From NCBI RefSeq assembly GCF_905475395.1, contig NC_058340.1:76796181-76860180 (forward strand): 64,000 nt of DNA, read 5' to 3'. The notes under the pieces were generated by a model, which did no database searches, was not told the origin of the DNA, and saw nothing but the letters and a program-made list of their open reading frames with translations. Positions 21,999 to 51,000 of the stretch are shown one piece after another. The position numbers were made by a program, and so were the translations under genes. Each line of letters begins with the position of its first letter. Position 1 is the stretch's first letter. Origin of the DNA: Chrysoperla carnea. Taxonomy: Eukaryota; Arthropoda; Insecta; Neuroptera; Chrysopidae.

Positions 21999-22774
21999 TA
22001 GGCATACTTAAATGTAATTTTGCAAGATATGGAATACCTTATAAATTATTCAGTGACAATGGACCTCAATTTAATAATTATAAATTTATAGAATTTGTCA
22101 AAAGCTGGGGATTTGTTCATACCACCAGCAGTCCAACATATCCAAAATCTAATGGAATGGTGGAAAGGTATATACAAACATTTAAACAATTAATAAAGAA
22201 ATGCGAAAATAGTGGGAGAGATCCTAATCTTGCACTAATGGAGTATCGCAATACTCCAATAGGAGGTGGAATTAACAAATCACCCTGTGAATTAATGTTT
22301 GGTCGAAATATCAATGCTCTTTTTCCAACAAGTGAAACGTTTAGGCCAAAAGTATATAAAGAAAAAAATGATCTTGAGAAAAGACAATTAAAGTATAAAC
22401 AACAATATGATAAAAAACATAATTACAAACCGCAAAAATTTAAATTAAATGAAATTGTGTATGTAAAAAATATGAATGATGGTTCGAAAACTTTAGCTAA
22501 AATTTTAAGAAAAGCAAATAGGCCTAGAAGTTTTATTTTGGAAATGAGCAATGGTAGAATAGTTAGCAGAAACAGGCATCATTTATATAAAGCTCCGAAA
22601 AACATTGAATTTAATTCTAAGTTTAAAATAAATCAAAAAGATAATGAATCCAAGTCGGTAAAAAAGAAAACAAATGATCCAAGTACAGAGGACGAAAGTA
22701 ATTTAATAAACAGAACCAGATTAGGGAGAAAAATCAATAAGCCAGAATATTTAAAAGAATTTGTTGAATCCTAA
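21999..22774 (+). CDS. gypsy integrase catalytic core and C-terminus
   Basis: 258 codons in the third frame. The second Asp lies in KLFSDNGPQF and the Glu in SNGMVERYIQTFK, with correct spacing for a D,D-35-E core. The tail is basic and Lys/Asn rich, containing NEIVYVKNM, a typical GPY-like position. The stop at 22772 is ~145 bp before the purine tract. Apart from the two shifts the pol product would be complete. Confidence 0.85.
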
Positions 22775-22909
22775 AATCATGAGTTTGAATTTTGTGTATC
22801 ATGATTTTGAATTTTGTACTTTTAATTATAATTTAATTTTGTATCTAGTGTTTTGAATATGTACTTAATTTTATAAATATGTAATAAAATAATTTTGTAA
22901 TTAAATATA

Positions 22910-22919
22910 AAAAGGGAGA
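22910..22919 (+). promoter_or_regulatory. gypsy polypurine tract (candidate)
   Basis: aaaaagggaga precedes TGTAAGGTTGG at 22920. This is the best-looking PPT/LTR junction, but it lies 50 bp upstream of the point where sequence shared with the 5' LTR starts (22970, preceded by gtaagaga). Confidence 0.5.
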
Positions 22920-22969
22920 TGTAAGGTTGGTCACACTGTTGATAAAGTGGTTGGCCATACCGTAAGAGA

Positions 22970-23094
22970 TGTGTAGACGAACACATTTTGGTGGGAATTA
23001 TTATTAGTTATGATGAGTGAATAAATGCATAACATAGTAGAAAACCTGTGTGTGATTATTAAAATAAAATCCTATCATTCAACAAACTATAACA
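22970..23094 (+). repeat. gypsy 3' LTR (portion identical to 5' LTR)
   Basis: Identical to 18625-18749 by base-by-base reading, followed by the atatt target duplication. Confidence 0.85.
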
Positions 23095-23118
23095 ATATTA
23101 AGGTCATGTGTTCACTGG
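23095..23118. mobile_element. CRE-TIR copy A, right terminus
   Basis: atattaaggtcatgtgttcactgg: the last bases of the CRE-TIR body and its right inverted repeat, matching 54037-54059 of copy C. Confidence 0.75.
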
Positions 23119-23490
23119 ATCAGACTTTTTTCCATAAGGGATGTTTACGAAAAAATGTTTTTTATAAGGAACATTTTTTACATTTATCTTTTGTTCTATC
23201 TCTAACGGTTTACAAGATAGGTCCCACGGACCCATCCCCAAGACCCAAGACCCAATATTACTCATTTACGAACTCGACTTCACTTTTTACGTCCTTAGCA
23301 CGTTGTAAAAATTTCAGCTTGATATCTTTTTTCATTTTTGAGTTATCGTGATGGCAGATAGACAGGCAGACAGACAACAGGAAATGGACTAATTATGTGA
23401 TTTTGTTCATAGCATCAATATTTTTAAACGTTACAAACTTGGGACTAAAATTAGTATACCTTGGAATATTTCATATACATGGAATAAAAA
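23119..23490 (+). repeat. Dispersed repeat family R1, partial copy
   Basis: Shares caagataggtcccacggaccc ... gagttatcgtg ... gacagacagac ... tagcatcaatatttttaa ... ttcatatacatgg with copies at 28436-29018, 33366-33916 and 46438-46925 (reverse). Ends in catggaataaa. No protein. Confidence 0.7.
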
Positions 23491-24005
23491 AAAAACAACA
23501 TACTTTTTTTTATAGTTTTGGAGAAAATGGACCCCAAAGTTTTTTCCTATGTTGCCCCCTCGCGAGCAAACAGTGACGTTTTCGAAAGAATGATTCAAAT
23601 AAAAGTTCTTAATTTTTTTTATAAAGAATAAGTTTTAATTTTAAACTTTTGTTCTCTAACGGCTTACAAAATAGATACTTTTTCATTTGATTGAATGAGC
23701 AAAAATATTTCATTTTAAAATTGGCATATCTCGGTCAACTGTGAGGCTAGAAAGTTGAAAAAAAACGAAAATGTACACAAATACTTCAGCTAGAACTTTT
23801 AATTGAATTTTTTTTTATTTGATGCATAGTTTCTTTGTAATTTGTAGAAAAACTGATTAAAACCCCCAAAAAAGGAGGATAGGTACGCCCTTGAGAGATC
23901 GATTAGTTTTTCAAATTTTTACACCCTAATAAACAACTAATAAATAAAATTTCAAAGATGCATTCATTTTTTCCTTTTAGATATTTAGTTTCATTGTACC
24001 TACTA
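23491..24005 (+). repeat. Dispersed repeat family R2, copy 1
   Basis: Shares ttttggagaaaatgg, tttcatttgattgaatgagc, cacaaatacttcagc, gatgcatagtt and aaatttcaaagatgcat with copies at 26505-27040 (reverse), 30540-32085 (reverse, interrupted) and 32090-32640. Confidence 0.7.
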
Positions 24006-24029
24006 AATTGCGTGTTTTTTTTTTTAATA

Positions 24030-24035
24030 TTTATT
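24030..24035 (-). promoter_or_regulatory. Poly(A) signal for mRpL24
   Basis: TTTATT on the plus strand is AATAAA on the minus strand, 75 bp downstream of the mRpL24 stop and the nearest such signal. Confidence 0.5.
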
Positions 24036-24109
24036 GATCATCAATGTTAAAATAAAGTATGTATTTACAAACAATTAAAATAATAAATACAATTCAATCA
24101 ATACGGCGT

Positions 24110-24871
24110 TTAATACCAATAGGTTTTGGATGGAATTCGATCTTCTTCAATACCCATTTCTTTCATAATTTCCATTTCAAAAGTAAGTAATTTTGGTTGA
24201 AATGTTACTTCTGTTACAGCTTCAGATGTTGTATCTTTCTCGGCTCCTTTATAAGCATTCTTTGTTTTATAATCATAAGTTTCTTCAGCCAGTTTTGGAA
24301 TTGGTATTATTCTTCCAGTTCTTGTAGAAACCCGTACTTTTTCACCTTGCTCTGTGTAACGCCATTCAATAGTTGTGGACTTCAAATCTGCAGGGTCAAC
24401 TAATTTTACTTGACTTGTAACTAATAAGGGTGCTTCTGATCGTATTAATATGCCGGGAAAATCTTTATCTTTACCAATAGTTCTCAAATGAGTGTTTAAT
24501 CCGTCAACTATAACCCAATTTCTTTCTTGAATTATTTGTTTAATTATTCCTTGTTTACCTTTATCGCGTCCAATTAATACTTCAACTCGATCACCACGAA
24601 AAAATGACCATTCTTTAATAGGCTCCACAAATACTTTAGGTCGCCGTAAGCCTGGTTGATTTTGTTGACGAAACTGAGCAGTCCATGGTCTGTTAGTAGT
24701 AAATCGAAAATTTTTTCGTTCCACAGTTTTTGATAAATATTGAAACGGTCTACCACGAGGGGTTTTCCAATGAACTTGGTCCATACTTCTTTTAATATAT
24801 GATTCAGGTAGATTAGAAAATTGTTTGGTTAAATCACCAACTTTCGTAAAAAATGCTTGGGTTAGCCTCAT
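24110..24871 (-). CDS. mRpL24: Mitochondrial ribosomal protein L24 (uL24m)
   Basis: 253 codons, no intron. It is a component of the large subunit of the mitochondrial ribosome; uL24 proteins bind 23S-type rRNA early in assembly. The KOW motif is clear at ~90-125 (FFRGDRVEVLIGRDKGKQGI then IIQERNWVIVDGLNTHLRTI). Conserved flanks are RPKVFVEPIKEWS upstream, and PGILIRSEAPLLVTSQVKLVDP and TRTGRIIPIP downstream. The N-terminus (MRLTQAFFTKVG ...) is Ser/Lys/Arg rich and acid-poor, consistent with a mitochondrial presequence, and the ATG is the first in frame. Length matches insect homologues (~250 aa). The frame is intact despite dense transposons on both sides. The opposite-strand ORFs (24197, 24574) are shadows. 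Confidence 0.93.
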   Translation of the reverse strand: MRLTQAFFTKVGDLTKQFSNLPESYIKRSMDQVHWKTPRGRPFQYLSKTVERKNFRFTTNRPWTAQFRQQNQPGLRRPKVFVEPIKEWSFFRGDRVEVLIGRDKGKQGIIKQIIQERNWVIVDGLNTHLRTIGKDKDFPGILIRSEAPLLVTSQVKLVDPADLKSTTIEWRYTEQGEKVRVSTRTGRIIPIPKLAEETYDYKTKNAYKGAEKDTTSEAVTEVTFQPKLLTFEMEIMKEMGIEEDRIPSKTYWY

Positions 24872-26504
24872 TTTATATAATTTTTAATATTTGTTTATAA
24901 TCCTGTTATTTTTACAGGTTATGTTATTGTTTGACGTAACTTTTAGTAACTCCTTTGACAAGGGAGTAAAATGCTGAAAAGAAAGATTTCTTTTTTTGTA
25001 TCCGTTAGTAGTTTATTTATCGAAGAGATAGATGTCACAAGCAATATTTATTTTACATTTTTTTTTTTAATACAGATTTTCATTTTATTTCCAGCAGTAT
25101 GTCTAAAAACTATGTATGTGATAAAATGAATAACAAATATCTTATATCTTTGTCCAACTTATCATTGTCTGTGCGAAACAAAAATGATTAAATGAATCGT
25201 AATTGAAATGAAAAGGTCTGTTGCAGAGACCAAAATAGATGTAGTGGCCGAGACTCCGAGCCTATTTTATACCCTATTTAGAATTTTAGATGACCCAGTG
25301 CTCCGTTTCACCAACAATTTTTTTTATTATAAAAAAATTTCCATTATAAGCTAAAACTATTATCGGATGATTGTGATTTCAAAAAATTGAAATTTATATA
25401 TTAGTCTATTCTAAATATATTTTGTGTGTAATCTTAACCTTACGTCACCGTTTTCGAGATTTTAGAATTTTACGCTTTTTTTATTAACACTTATATCTGG
25501 AAATCAGTGAGGTAAGGTGAAAAATGACACAAAAAATGCTTAGAATGCCACAATGATTTCTTAAATTTCTTTATTTTTCAGCATGATTAGCTTGGGCGAT
25601 CTTCTAGGCGCGCACATAATATAATCACACTTTCTAATTAATATGCCTTGTTCTACACAATCAAACGAAAACTTTGAGCCAGATCCCATAAAAAATCATA
25701 TTATTCCACTGATTTACAACCTTAAATTCTGGTTTTCCTACAGTAATATATGAGATATAGTTTATTCTGTTTAAATTTTTAACGCCAAAATTAATTACTG
25801 GAAACCAATTCATGTAACGGAAATTTTCCATAATAGAATTTAATGAACTATTTTTTTTATAAACTGACATTAGAGGAGCACATAGAAAATGGCGACCAAA
25901 GTTAGAGAAAAACGGTTTATTTAGTTAAAAAAAAACTATTTATTTCGGATCGATCAAGTCCAGTCTTATGTAAAAAATTATTAAATAAATTATTTATTGA
26001 AAAAAAAAAAAAAAAAAATCGCATTTTTTAAAGACATTTAAATTTCGTGTCTCTTTGGAAAAACAAATTTGTAACAAAATTTGGTGAAAATTTAATCCTT
26101 ATAATAAGTCAAAGAATAGCATTCTTGCAAATTTGAAAAAGAGTTTTTTCAAAAATCGAGTTTTTAATAAAAGCGTTTTTTAAATCCAATTCAACTCATA
26201 AACTTATTTATTTTTATAAACGTTTCTGTTCTTAAAATTTTCGTCAATAGTTCCCGTAATAAGTGCGGGTTTTACGCTCTTGATTAATTGATCGGTAATA
26301 TGTGAAATATCGGTAAAAAATCGGTTGTGAAACATTTCGAAATACTATATTAATTATTTATTCTTTTTTTTTATATCAGTGGCCCGTCTCAATTTCACTA
26401 TAACTACTGACTTCGATTTCTACGTCTGTCCGAATTTCTATTTACGTGTGTATCAGTAGTCCGTAAGTGGAGGAGTCGCTAACTTAAATATTAGTACAAG
26501 TAAA
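24872..26504. other. Intergenic, upstream of mRpL24
   Basis: Contains the presumed mRpL24 promoter just right of 24871 (no TATA seen within 100 bp). The remainder is AT-rich with poly(A/T) runs (e.g. 26000-26017). Short stretches resemble other repeats in the window (25430-25470 resembles the cctcaccgttttcgat part of R3). No gene recognised; the minus-strand ORF at 25661-25870 looks random. Confidence 0.4.
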
Positions 26505-27040
26505 CTAAATATCTAAAAGGATATGAAGGAAAATTTATGCATCTTAGAAAATTTAATTTATTAGTTGTTTATTAGGGTGTAAACACTTCGTAAAAAAGTC
26601 GACCTCTCAGATGCGGGCCTAACTCGCTTTTTTGGGTTGTAGTTAGGGATTTTAATCAGTTTTTATCAGTTACAAAAAAAAAAAAAAAAACTATGCATCA
26701 AATAAAAAATATTCCATTAAAAGTTCTTGCTGAAGTATTTGTGCACATTTTAGTTTTTTTTTTCGATTTTCCAGCTTCAAAGTTGACCGACATATGCTAA
26801 TTTTAAAATGGAATTTTTTTGCTTATTCAAGCAAATGAAAAAGTATCCATCTTGTAAACCGTTAGAGATAGAACAAAAGTTTAAATATAAAAGTCCTTAC
26901 TAAAACTTCTAATTAAAAAATTAATAACATTTATTTGAATCATTCTTTCGTAAACATCACTGTGTACCCGCGAGAGCGCAACTTAGGAAAAAACTTTTGT
27001 ATCCATTTCTCCAAAACTTCATCTCCAGAACTATTAAAAC
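26505..27040 (-). repeat. Dispersed repeat family R2, copy 2 (reverse)
   Basis: Reverse complement of the 23491-24005 type: aaaggatatgaaggaaaat, gatgcgggcctaactcg, ctatgcatcaaataaaa and gtatccatttctccaaaac. It ends where CRE-TIR copy B begins. Confidence 0.7.
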
Positions 27041-27044
27041 AAGT

Positions 27045-27944
27045 CCCAGTGAGCGCAATGACGTAAATATGACGTCATAATTTACGTAAGATATGAGTCA
27101 CAGGTTTGAGTCATTATTTCCGCCTTCCTGGCGTAAGATTTTTACGTAATATAAATGACGTAAACATGACGTAAAATTGACATCTATATGACCTAATTGA
27201 CATTATAATGATCCATCAATGATATCACAGTGACGTCACGTTTATGTCAAATATCTGACTTAAATATGACTTATCCTTAGGTAAGGTTTACATAATTCTT
27301 ACGTTATTATATGTCACGATATTGTAGTTAAAATGACCTGGAAATTTTTTCCCATGCTCGATGTCACGAGATTAAAATGGCATCGATATGTAATCAATTG
27401 ATCTATTCATTCCTGTTAGACAATAACAAAAGTTTGTATATTGAAGCAGAATGATGTATTTACTCATTGGTTTGATCTAAGCTGTACAGCTGCAGCCGAG
27501 AAACCAAATCAACCTACCTGCTGGTGAGGAACATGATTATATACCCTAAATTAGATGAAACTAACTCCGCGAGTAATACACAAATTATAACTAGTAGAAA
27601 GAAGCTGTGATATTCTAGTTGAGATGGGAATATATATACACAAGAGTATAAGTAAGTTTCTGAGGTAAGAATATTTTTCACATATTACGTAAATATTACG
27701 TAACCTTATGACTTTGATATGACGTCACAATGTGACTAAAATATGATATCAGTTTTACGTAACATTAAAGTCATAAAAATGACATCATATCTAAATCATA
27801 TTTAATGTCAGTATGACATAATAGTGAGGTCATTCAATATGACATCATATTAACATCATAAGTTGAGTCAACATTATGTCATGTTTACGTAAAATATGAC
27901 GTATGACCTATGATCTTTTTATGGCCACTGTATGACGTCATATT
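27045..27944. mobile_element. CRE-TIR element, copy B
   Basis: Left TIR CCCAGTGAGCGC at 27045, then the same ordered body as copy C but with internal subrepeats missing (about 900 bp against 1528 bp). It includes tgacgtcacgtttatgtcaa, the gatattgtagttaaaatgac region, tagtagaaagaagctgtgat and a final atgacgtcatatt. The right TIR is absent; a different sequence (aaaatcaagtatataaag) follows. Confidence 0.8.
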
Positions 27945-27953
27945 AAAATCAAG

Positions 27954-27990
27954 TATATAAAGTTTTTCGAAAAAATGAAATCCATCAGTT
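27954..27990 (+). promoter_or_regulatory. Putative core promoter: TATA box and TCAGTT initiator
   Basis: TATATAAAG at 27954-27962, and TCAGTT at 27985-27990. The distance from TATAAA to the initiator A is 31 bp, the arthropod optimum. It lies directly after the motif-dense end of CRE-TIR copy B. Seen in sequence; function is inference. Confidence 0.4.
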
Positions 27991-28065
27991 TTATTTTAGT
28001 CAACTTTGTGCCGTTTGTGAAACTAAGTCTGAAAATTGTGAACTAAGTCTGAAAATTGTTAAACA

Positions 28066-28167
28066 ACAAAAAGTAGTTATTCTAAATGGTAAAAAAAATT
28101 ATGAAATTTGGAAATTTCAGTATAATATTGCTGTCCATGGGCAAAATGAAAATACTAACAAAGGATA
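28066..28167 (+). pseudogene. Short copia-like gag fragment
   Basis: An open stretch of ~33 codons to TAA at 28165 encodes KVVILNGKKNYEIWKFQYNI, resembling the start of copia-type gag (L-N-G-x-N-x-x-x-W-K-x-x). It follows the TATA/initiator at 27954 by ~80 bp. A directly repeated aactaagtctgaaaattgt (28020-28060) lies just upstream. Only a fragment; no further pol-like sequence follows. Confidence 0.4.
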
Positions 28168-28435
28168 AATAGTTTTTTCATAAACGGACAGTCTTTTAAG
28201 AAGTAGTTATTATTTGCAAAACATGATGTATGAAATGCTAATGAAACTAGAAGAATTGTATGGAATGAATGAATTTGTAAATAAAATTTGCAATAAAATA
28301 CTAACAATGTGGTATAAAAAGCCACCGTAATGTTGTAATGTACGTCAGATTGTAAACCAACTAGTAAAATTATAAATTTGACTTCCAGAAAAGGTCCAAA
28401 AAGCATCCCAACCTGTGCCAACTTGACCCAGACCA

Positions 28436-29018
28436 ACTAAAAACAAGTGAAAACAAACAATTGACTGAGTTAATTGTTGAAATACCATGTATAGACTGTG
28501 TTGATGCGCAGTCGTTTGTTTTTTTGACGTCACGTAAATAACAAAAGATATTAACTTTTAAATAGACACACACACAACTGATATTCCCATATTAATGCAT
28601 ACTATAAAATTTGCACCTAATAAGCGCCCTCGTGGGTAAACAGTGATGTTTACAAAAAAATGTTTCAAACAAAAGTTTTTTATTTTTTTATAAGGAACAT
28701 TTTTTGTTCTATCTCTAACGGTTTACAAGATGGGTCCTACGGACCCAATTGACCTATGATGCTCATTTATGAACTGGACCTCACTTTTTACGTACTGAGT
28801 ACGCTGTAAAAATTTCAGCTCGGTATCTTTTTTCGTTTTTGAGTTATCGTGTCCACAGACGGACGGACGGACGGACGGACGGACAACCGGAAATGGATTC
28901 ATTAGGTGATTCTATGAACACCTATACCAAAATTTTTTTCGTAGCATCAATATTTTTAAGCGTTACAAACTTGAGACGAAACTTAATATACTATGTATAT
29001 TTCATATATTCATGGTAT
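28436..29018 (+). repeat. Dispersed repeat family R1, long copy
   Basis: Runs from aaaacaagtgaaaacaaaca to the catatattcatggtata end. Contains a (GGAC)5-6 tract at 28857-28884 and the diagnostic ggtttacaagatgggtcctac and gagttatcgtgtccacagac. Confidence 0.75.
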
Positions 29019-29849
29019 AATAATGCAATTCGTTAATAAGTGTTGAACTAGTTCTAGTTAGAGTGTTTTTTTGTAACCAGTTTAGTATTTTAGGCTAGCA
29101 ATTTATTTTCAGAATTTTGTATATAAATTGTAAACGAAATTTAATATTTCATTTCACTAAAATTCGTAATTGGTGATTACGATAAAGAAATAAAAGTTTA
29201 ATACGAGTTCATGCTTATTAATTTTACGAAAACAACCATAAAAAAATTTTTATTTTTTAAAATAATATACCTAAAAAAATTTTTTTTTAATATTGAAAGG
29301 TATATATGGTTGAAAACCTTGCTAAATTAAAAACAGTGCGTCTTTAAGACGTAGGAGGGCTGGTTTTTTTTTTGAAAAGTTGTAGTTTCATTCTATCCGA
29401 TGCGATAGTGGCAACAGGTTAAATTATTGTATGGTGCTGCCATCTGTTGTTTGAATGAGTGGTTGATTGAATTCTAAGATGACAATGACATTGAGAAGAT
29501 ATGAGGATGATGAATAGAAATGTAATAATGTAAAAAATGAAATGATTATACGTGATAAATAATAAAGAAGAATTGAAAATTAATAAATAGATAAATAACT
29601 GCGTTTACTTGTATATCATATATATATATATATATATTTAGAGGAGGTAATCATAATTTGGAAGTTTGATTGAATAAGTTTAATAGTGATTGATAGTGAT
29701 CAAGATCATAACATAAATTGTAAAGTTATAACTATTTATTTTAAATATGTATGTAAACAAATAATACCATCAATTCAATTTAGTTGAATGTTAAATGAAT
29801 TGGGTAATATCTATCCATTCTATATTCTATAAATTTACAATACTTAAAT
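29019..29849. promoter_or_regulatory. Region upstream of TEX261
   Basis: Non-coding AT-rich sequence holding the likely TEX261 promoter and 5' UTR. A (TA)n run sits at 29617-29637. No CpG-like block or clear TATA was found near 29850. A 12-bp hairpin-like cgtctttaagacg sits at 29339-29351. Confidence 0.35.
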
Positions 29850-47266
<17,417 letters not shown>

Positions 47267-47335
47267 AGACTGCTAAGATAAGATCTAAATCTAAATATAA
47301 TTCTAATTCTAATATTTATTAAAACAAACAACTCA

Positions 47336-47381
47336 AATAAATATGTAATAATAATGTAGACAATTGTTGTAATTTAATAAA
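47336..47381 (+). promoter_or_regulatory. Tex261: TEX261 poly(A) signals
   Basis: AATAAA at 47336-47341 and 47376-47381, 70 and 110 bp after the stop, followed by T-rich DNA. Confidence 0.6.
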
Positions 47382-48061
47382 AGTTTTATTCAAATATAAT
47401 TATGTCTATTTATTTTTACTCATAGTATTCGTGACTCCAAGAAACTATTATAGGTAACACTTAAATGGGAATTGAAAAACATATTTCAAAATGATACTTT
47501 TTGTATATTATTTAAAACTTAAAACATTCCAGAGGAGGGAAATAATCCAGAGGGAGAATAGGCAAGTTTCAAGTTTCGAGAAGATATTGATTTAATATAC
47601 TGTAGGTGTCACATAAGAAAGGATTTTTTGAAATTCATCCCCTAAAAGGGTGAAATAGGGGATGAAAGTTTGTATGAAAATATATATATACAGTCAATTT
47701 TGAGTTCACTACTTAACCGATTTTATAAATTCTTTCACCTATAGAAAGCTATATTATTAGCAAGTAACATGAGCTATATTTTATTTTCAAAAAATTTAAG
47801 GTTCCGCACTGTTGTGTACTAATCAAATATATTTATTGAACCAAAATATGCCTGAGTACATTGGTATTAATTAGTAAATAACCAATTCATAGATATCAAA
47901 TTCATAAACTTATAAAATGAAAGAGGCAAATCATAGATATATAACACGCACCACAAAAAAAAATCCATTAAATAGCGAAACCGACATTTTTGAGTTTGAC
48001 TACGTAACCGATTTTAAGAATTAATTCATCTATAGAATATTACATTATCAGCAAGTAACAT

Positions 48062-51000
48062 TAGGCCAGTCATAAAGAACATTAATATTTGCAAGAAAAC
48101 GTCTAGTTCTGTATTTTAATATGTTGTTGGGACCACTATCAGTAGCATCTATCCAACGTTGCAGCTTCGAAAAACCTGTGCTAACTTTGCAGTACTTGAA
48201 AAACCTCGAAATTTTTGCCCTTTTTTTGTTTTCTCAATATAAGTCCAAAACTATGCGTTTTTTTCAAGTTTTTTAAATAAAAATGCTACAATTTGAGACC
48301 AAAATCAGCTCTGTACCTTCAATACTCACCGAGATATAGCTCTCTGAAAATCGGCAATTTTTTCGAACAAAGTGAAATTTTAATACTTAGTCTATTTTCG
48401 ACTTTGATATCGGGGAAAATATTCATTTTATGGATAAAATCGTAACAAAAAATGTTATTGCCAATTTAATTAGCTTTAATTTAAGCATAGAACGATGTCT
48501 TGAGGCCATATAGTTCACTCACAAATCTTAAAAAACTAAAAAAGAAGAAAATGGCATTTTTTCCCAATTTGCTCGGTTTAGTTCTCAAAATGGTTTGAAG
48601 GTACTTTGAAAGGATAAATCATTTACATCCACAATATATCGGATGCTAATCGCAAAATAACTTGGCCAATCGGTAATAGATGTGTTGTGGGACACTCGGT
48701 AGAAACTATGTTTCTTTCGTTTTTATTATTTATTTTTAAAATTTTCGTTTATCAAGTTCGGAAAATAGACATTTCCTTATTAAAAACTCAATAATCAGAA
48801 GTTATTAGAAGTTTAGTTCTTACTATGGTTTGAAGGTAGTTTGAAAGGATGTGAATTGTATACACAAGAAATATATGTTTCAAAAGAATATTTAAGACAT
48901 TACAAGGACATTTTTATTACAAACGATTATTTTTATACAAAGTATTCGACATCGTCTTCTCTTTCGCTTTCAATTTGAAGCTCGACGACGTTATTGCACG
49001 AGACACCGAAGCAATATTTGCAGAGTGCCGAGTGCCGAGCCCTGCTTTTATGCAGGTGCAACTGCCTCCTCTACAGCCTTTCTTGCACCCTCATGATAAA
49101 AATTTCAGAAGGGAAGGGGGTGCACTGAGTAGCATCTTTTTCCACCCCAAACCACTTCTGAACTTGGTGGTATATTCTGTAAACGTGCAATGTTGCACTA
49201 TCTTCCGTTGGGGGCAAACGGGCGAGGTCAACCTTAGCAAAGGCAGCTGTTCTTAAAAATTTTTTGAAGCGCAGGCTGTTGAGAGTATCTTGGGTGTAGT
49301 CACCTCCATACAATGCTACTAGACACTTTGCTCCGGCATCTTCAATGGTTTGGTAAGTTGCATTAGGTCAGAGGAACACTTCAGCTGTGGTGATGAGTTG
49401 ACCGTTTTCCTGAATTGCACTCCACAGTTTATTCTTCCATGCCAGAAAAGGGCAGAGGGAGTGTCGCACCCAGTGAAAGCGTGGAGAAACAGCTCGAATC
49501 CTTGGGAGATTTTTAAATCTCCACGATTAAATGAATTTGAGGAATATTGTAAGGGGCCAGAGTCACCTCCTCCACTTTTCGGGAAATAAACATTCTTCAC
49601 AGCTGAAATTTCGAGCCGATCCCAAACCATTGAGAAGGACAAGGAGATCCACACCCTGTCCAATGATTAGCACTGATTTAGAAGAGGTGCTCTTCTCAAG
49701 TGCCAACTTGACAATATCGCAGTCAGCATCCTCAAAAGCCTGCTTTGTCTCAATTCCCTAGCTTCGGAAGGCCGAGTAAATCAGTCGTCGCTTGTTGCAG
49801 TCGTTAGCTAATAACTTCTCCTGGGTCATTTTTATTATGGTTTACTCGTCAAAGACGACTTCGTTACACTGTAAAGAGCCATAGCGCCTTATGCGTTCGG
49901 CTGTTTTTGTGTTCCGCAACATTCCGTCCAAAATGACTGTTGGTGTAGCTGACATATTCTGGGACGGTATTCTTCACAGAGGTGTTACGATGCCACATCA
50001 CCGTGTGCAGTAAGTAACCATCTACCACAATAAACGTGTCGGCTCCTACTGAAATATTTTGAGGTAGTGTAGTGAAAGCTGAGTAGAACGTTGATTTTTT
50101 TCCCTTGTGCATACCTTCTTTTGTGAACAGTGCTGTGGGGTACGGAGAGAATTCATACTTGAAATGTTCCTTCAATTCTTTGTGTGATATCTTAATTATA
50201 CAACACAAACGCTGGAATATTGCTAGTGGCTCCATATCCACACGTTTGTCTCTCACTTTGATGGAAGTGCCCATTGATGCCAAGATATGCAATTTGTCTT
50301 TTCTTTTAATGAAACATTTCCAAAAGATTTGCCTGTAATTTGTTTGGCACCTTCTATTCCCATTTTTCTAGCCATGTGGCAATTAATCTCGGGGGCTCCA
50401 ACTACTGATGAATAACAGTTTATTTGTCACAGGAAATGGAGGGTAGATATCAAAGTAGTGCTTCACTTTCTCGACATCACTTGTGTCTCATTCAATCCGT
50501 GCTGCCCTCACATCAACATATTGTTCACTGGTGGTACACGAAATGTCCCAAAATGTCTCCACGCTCTCGATAATATTGAGCATAAACACCATACCTCCAG
50601 TACATCGTGAAAGAACGCTACTTGATATCCCCCGACCATGGGTCAATCCTCCCTGACTTTTCATTGACCTCATTAACACTTGTTCTATGGTTAAATCTGG
50701 CCATAGCCCAGACCAAAATTTTTCTGAGCGGCGAATCGTAAAGCCTCCTTTATTGAACATGCTCCATTCATTAGCACTAGCACTAGCCTAGCACTTTTTG
50801 CGTAAAAAAGTGCCCTGATGAATGGAAAAAAGGTTGCATTTTCCCACCTGTCGTTAGATGTAACGCCCGATCTCCCATTCTTTCCGCTTCAATGAATTGC
50901 TTCATTAGTGCGGTCATACTGCACCCAGGCTTTTGAAGTTGGTCCATTTGATTCAAGTTTATCCAGGCCTCTTTTAAATTTGGCACTATAAATTTGAAAA

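Larger units (their letters stand above)
18625..23094 (+). mobile_element. Ty3/gypsy LTR retrotransposon, nearly intact
   Basis: 125-bp LTRs at 18625-18749 and 22970-23094 are identical by eye. A 5-bp target duplication atatt (18620-18624 and 23095-23099) marks insertion into CRE-TIR copy A. The interior encodes gag, protease, RT, RNase H and integrase in gypsy order with two frame breaks. Youngest LTR insertion in the window. Confidence 0.9.

Noticed and set aside
23025-23351. 108-codon plus ORF
   Set aside because: Starts inside the gypsy LTR and runs through the CRE-TIR end into an R1 repeat.
28857-28884. (GGAC)n tract as a distinct microsatellite feature
   Set aside because: It is an internal part of every R1 copy (as gacagacagac variants), not an independent locus.
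48975-50338. Plus-strand ORFs over the long-TIR transposon
   Set aside because: Shadows; recognisable motifs are on the minus strand.
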